From positions 1 through 64,000 of the forward strand of contig JAUIHI010000019.1 in assembly GCA_030432295.1 (NCBI GenBank): 64,000 nt of DNA, read 5' to 3'. This DNA comes from Anaerolineae bacterium (GTDB lineage: Bacteria; Chloroflexota; Anaerolineae; Caldilineales; Caldilineaceae). Below are positions 62,243-64,000 of the stretch, one piece after another (positions within the stretch are counted from its first letter, which is position 1; the number at the start of each line of letters is the position of its first letter). The position numbers were made by a program, and so were the translations under genes. Below the pieces are notes generated by a model, which had not been told where the DNA came from, made no database searches, and saw only the letters and a program-made list of their open reading frames with translations.

Positions 62243-64000
62243 ATGACAGACGTTAAACAGCAGCCGACGTCGCTGGAAAACCAGAATGGGCGGGCCAAAG
62301 CCTTTCCCTATCCGGGGATTCCCACCACCGCTGACGGCTCCGACACAGTGACTTGGGTGGAAACAGCCATCACCCAAGGAGCCTGCGCCTATCCCATCAC
62401 CTCGTCCACCAGTATGGGCGGTGGCTATGGCGCGGCGGTTTCCAACGGCAAAAAGAATCTGTGGGGCGAGACCCTCAGTTTTATGGAGCCGGAGTCCGAG
62501 CACAGCGCGGCCACAGCCTGCGAAGGCTTTGCTCTGACCGGTGGCCGGGTGAGCAATTTCACCTCTGGCCAGGGGCTGATTCTGATGCACGAGGTGCTGT
62601 ACACCATCTCTGGCAAGCGCCTGCCGATGGTCTTTCACATCGGCTCCCGTGCCCTGACCAGCCAGAGCCTGAATGTCCACGCCGGCCACGACGACGTAAT
62701 GGCTGTGCGGGAATCGGGCTGGGGCATCCTCTTTGGGCGCACGGCCCAGGAATCCGGTGATCTGGCCCTCATCTGCCGCCGGGCTGCCGAAGCCAGCAAG
62801 ACACCTTTTCTGAATGTGCAGGACGGCTTCCTGACCACCCACACCGTCGAGGATGTGCTGCTGATCGAGCCGGAGATGATGAAGGAGTTTGTTGGCTCCC
62901 CCTCCGAAAAGCTGGTCAACCTTTTTGACCCCTTCAATCCGGTGATGACTGGTGTTGTCCAGAACCAGGACAGCTATATGAAGGGGAAGATTGCCCAGCG
63001 CTTCTATTACGATCAGGTGCCTGCGGCCATCCAGGATGCCATGGACGAGTTCTATCGGCTGACGGGCCGCCGCTACAATAAGGTGGATACCTACCGCATG
63101 GAAGATGCGGAGTATGCGATTGTGGGCATGGGTTCTCTGGTGGAGACGGCCAAAGCCACCGCGGATTGGATTCGGGACAATACGGGTATCAAACTGGGCG
63201 TCGTGCATGTCACTTGCTTCCGCCCCTTCCCCGGCGCAGAGATTGTAGAAACGCTCAAGCATCTGAAGGGTTTTACGGTCGTCGAACGAATGGACGATCC
63301 TCTGGCTTCCAATAACCCCCTGACCAACGACATCAAAGCCGCCTTTACCGATGCCTACATCGGCGCGGAAGGCTACCCCAGCATTGACCACATCCCGACG
63401 ATTTTCAGCGCCGCGGCGGGGCTGGGCAGCCGTGACGTGCGCCCCGGCCACTTCGTTTCGATGGCGCGCAATATGACAGGCGAAGGCGGTCGCCGCTTCT
63501 TTGTGGTGGGTATCGACCACGCACTGGCCCTGCCTATGCCGGTGGACCCGGATGTGCGTCCCAAAGGCGGCTTTTCCATGCGCGGCCATTCGGTGGGCGG
63601 CTACGGTTCTGTCACCACCAACAAAGTTATTGCCACGATTGCCGGTGATGTCTTTGGCAAAAAAGTGCAGGCCTATCCCAAGTACGGTTCGGAGAAGAAG
63701 GGGCTGCCCACGACTTATTATCTGACGGTGGCCGACGATCAGATTATGACCCACTGCGAGTTGAATCAGGTCGAGTTTGTGCCGATGAACGACATCAACG
63801 CCTTCTTCAGCAGTTCGCCCCTGGCCGGTCTGACCCAGGGCGGCACGCTCTTTGTGCAGACGCCCAAAGAGACGCCGGAAGAGGTCTGGTCGATTATTCC
63901 GCCTAAAGCCAAGCAGACCATTCGCGAGAAGCAACTGCGGGTCGTCGTGGCCGACGGCGCCAAGATTGCCCGGGAAGAAGCGCCTGTGGCCGACTTGGAA
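62243..64000 (+). CDS. Pyruvate:ferredoxin (2-oxoacid:acceptor) oxidoreductase, alpha and gamma domains, 3' truncated
   Basis: The frame is open from ATG 62243 (AGGAG 7 nt upstream) to the window end: 586 residues without a stop, so the rest lies outside. An alpha/pyrimidine-binding domain (about 25-240: ACAYPITSSTSM, EHSAATACEGFALTGGR, VFHIGSRAL) is followed by a transketolase-C-like domain (about 260-400, AEYAIVGMGSLVETAKATADW, HVTCFRPFPG) and a gamma-like domain (about 415-586, MRGHSVGGYGSVTTNKVIATIAG, ELNQVEFVPMND). This is the PFOR fusion plan of anaerobes. Complete enzymes add ferredoxin and TPP/beta domains. Implies anaerobic pyruvate metabolism linked to the glycolysis genes. Confidence 0.93.
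   Translation, partial: MTDVKQQPTSLENQNGRAKAFPYPGIPTTADGSDTVTWVETAITQGACAYPITSSTSMGGGYGAAVSNGKKNLWGETLSFMEPESEHSAATACEGFALTGGRVSNFTSGQGLILMHEVLYTISGKRLPMVFHIGSRALTSQSLNVHAGHDDVMAVRESGWGILFGRTAQESGDLALICRRAAEASKTPFLNVQDGFLTTHTVEDVLLIEPEMMKEFVGSPSEKLVNLFDPFNPVMTGVVQNQDSYMKGKIAQRFYYDQVPAAIQDAMDEFYRLTGRRYNKVDTYRMEDAEYAIVGMGSLVETAKATADWIRDNTGIKLGVVHVTCFRPFPGAEIVETLKHLKGFTVVERMDDPLASNNPLTNDIKAAFTDAYIGAEGYPSIDHIPTIFSAAAGLGSRDVRPGHFVSMARNMTGEGGRRFFVVGIDHALALPMPVDPDVRPKGGFSMRGHSVGGYGSVTTNKVIATIAGDVFGKKVQAYPKYGSEKKGLPTTYYLTVADDQIMTHCELNQVEFVPMNDINAFFSSSPLAGLTQGGTLFVQTPKETPEEVWSIIPPKAKQTIREKQLRVVVADGAKIAREEAPVADLE

Overview
The window is about 62% GC and almost certainly comes from a member of the Chloroflexota, most likely the Anaerolineae/Caldilineae lineage. 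The pointers are secreted proteins with Thr-Pro linkers and a terminal YLP-type tail, CHAT-NACHT proteins, and spacers crowded with long palindromes. This placement is inferred from gene style; no rRNA or tRNA gene was recognised.

Layout. 0-1.7 kb: end of a secreted carboxypeptidase-regulatory-domain protein. 1.7-7.1 kb (minus): lower glycolysis, gap-pgk-(small conserved gene)-tpiA, plus a membrane-anchored YvcK/CofD-like protein. 7.2-16.7 kb (plus): folC, a lipoprotein, an AlbA_2/ATPase regulator, and a thiolase and its DUF35 partner separated by a 1110-residue surface protein. 16.9-21.7 kb: two Chloroflexota-style hypotheticals, then a TPP riboswitch-terminator driving thiamine-type thiB-thiP. 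21.8-26.1 kb: an enolase-superfamily dehydratase, a GT4 glycosyltransferase, and a SAM-I riboswitch ahead of a trans-sulfuration enzyme. 26.2-31.9 kb: an AttH/CrtC-like lipoprotein, VapBC, twin alpha/beta hydrolases, an orphan OmpR-type regulator and a Gfo/Idh/MocA oxidoreductase. 32-46.5 kb: exported or envelope proteins (SH3-like, lipoproteins, lytic transglycosylase, subtilase, LVIVD propeller, a duplicated 748-residue protein, triple FAS1) interleaved with yggS-proC and yggT. 46.6-52.8 kb: nth, a propeller protein, a DapA-family lyase, a second trans-sulfuration enzyme, a four-helix-bundle protein, an HpcH/HpaI aldolase, an MBL hydrolase and RhaM. 58.1-64 kb: a double-Rossmann dehydrogenase, mannonate dehydratase, a DegT aminotransferase and the start of a pyruvate:ferredoxin-type oxidoreductase (cut by the window edge).

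The most unusual stretch is 52.8-58.0 kb. A two-gene CHAT-NACHT / membrane module, of a kind linked to bacterial immunity and cell death, is bracketed by two different nuclease-plus-repeat units. On one side a GIY-YIG nuclease gene lies among three REPIN-like palindromic elements; on the other a DUF559 (PD-(D/E)XK-like) nuclease gene lies between two composite G/C-rich palindromic elements. In both units the repeat supplies the nuclease stop codon, and the two repeat families share an internal core. The GIY-YIG protein appears to have lost its catalytic Glu, so that unit may be a fossil.

Spacers across the window hold several palindrome classes: arms with 7-nt periodicity, 8-nt periodic ACACGGAT arms lying just upstream of start codons, three copies of a 15-bp GAAGTTCGAC hairpin, GGACGCAGAT-ended spacers including one perfect 66-bp palindrome, and one repeat that has become a signal peptide. 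Many lie between convergent genes and probably act as bidirectional terminators. Five unrelated secreted proteins share a short hydrophobic (Y/W/F)(L/V)P tail, a candidate sorting signal.
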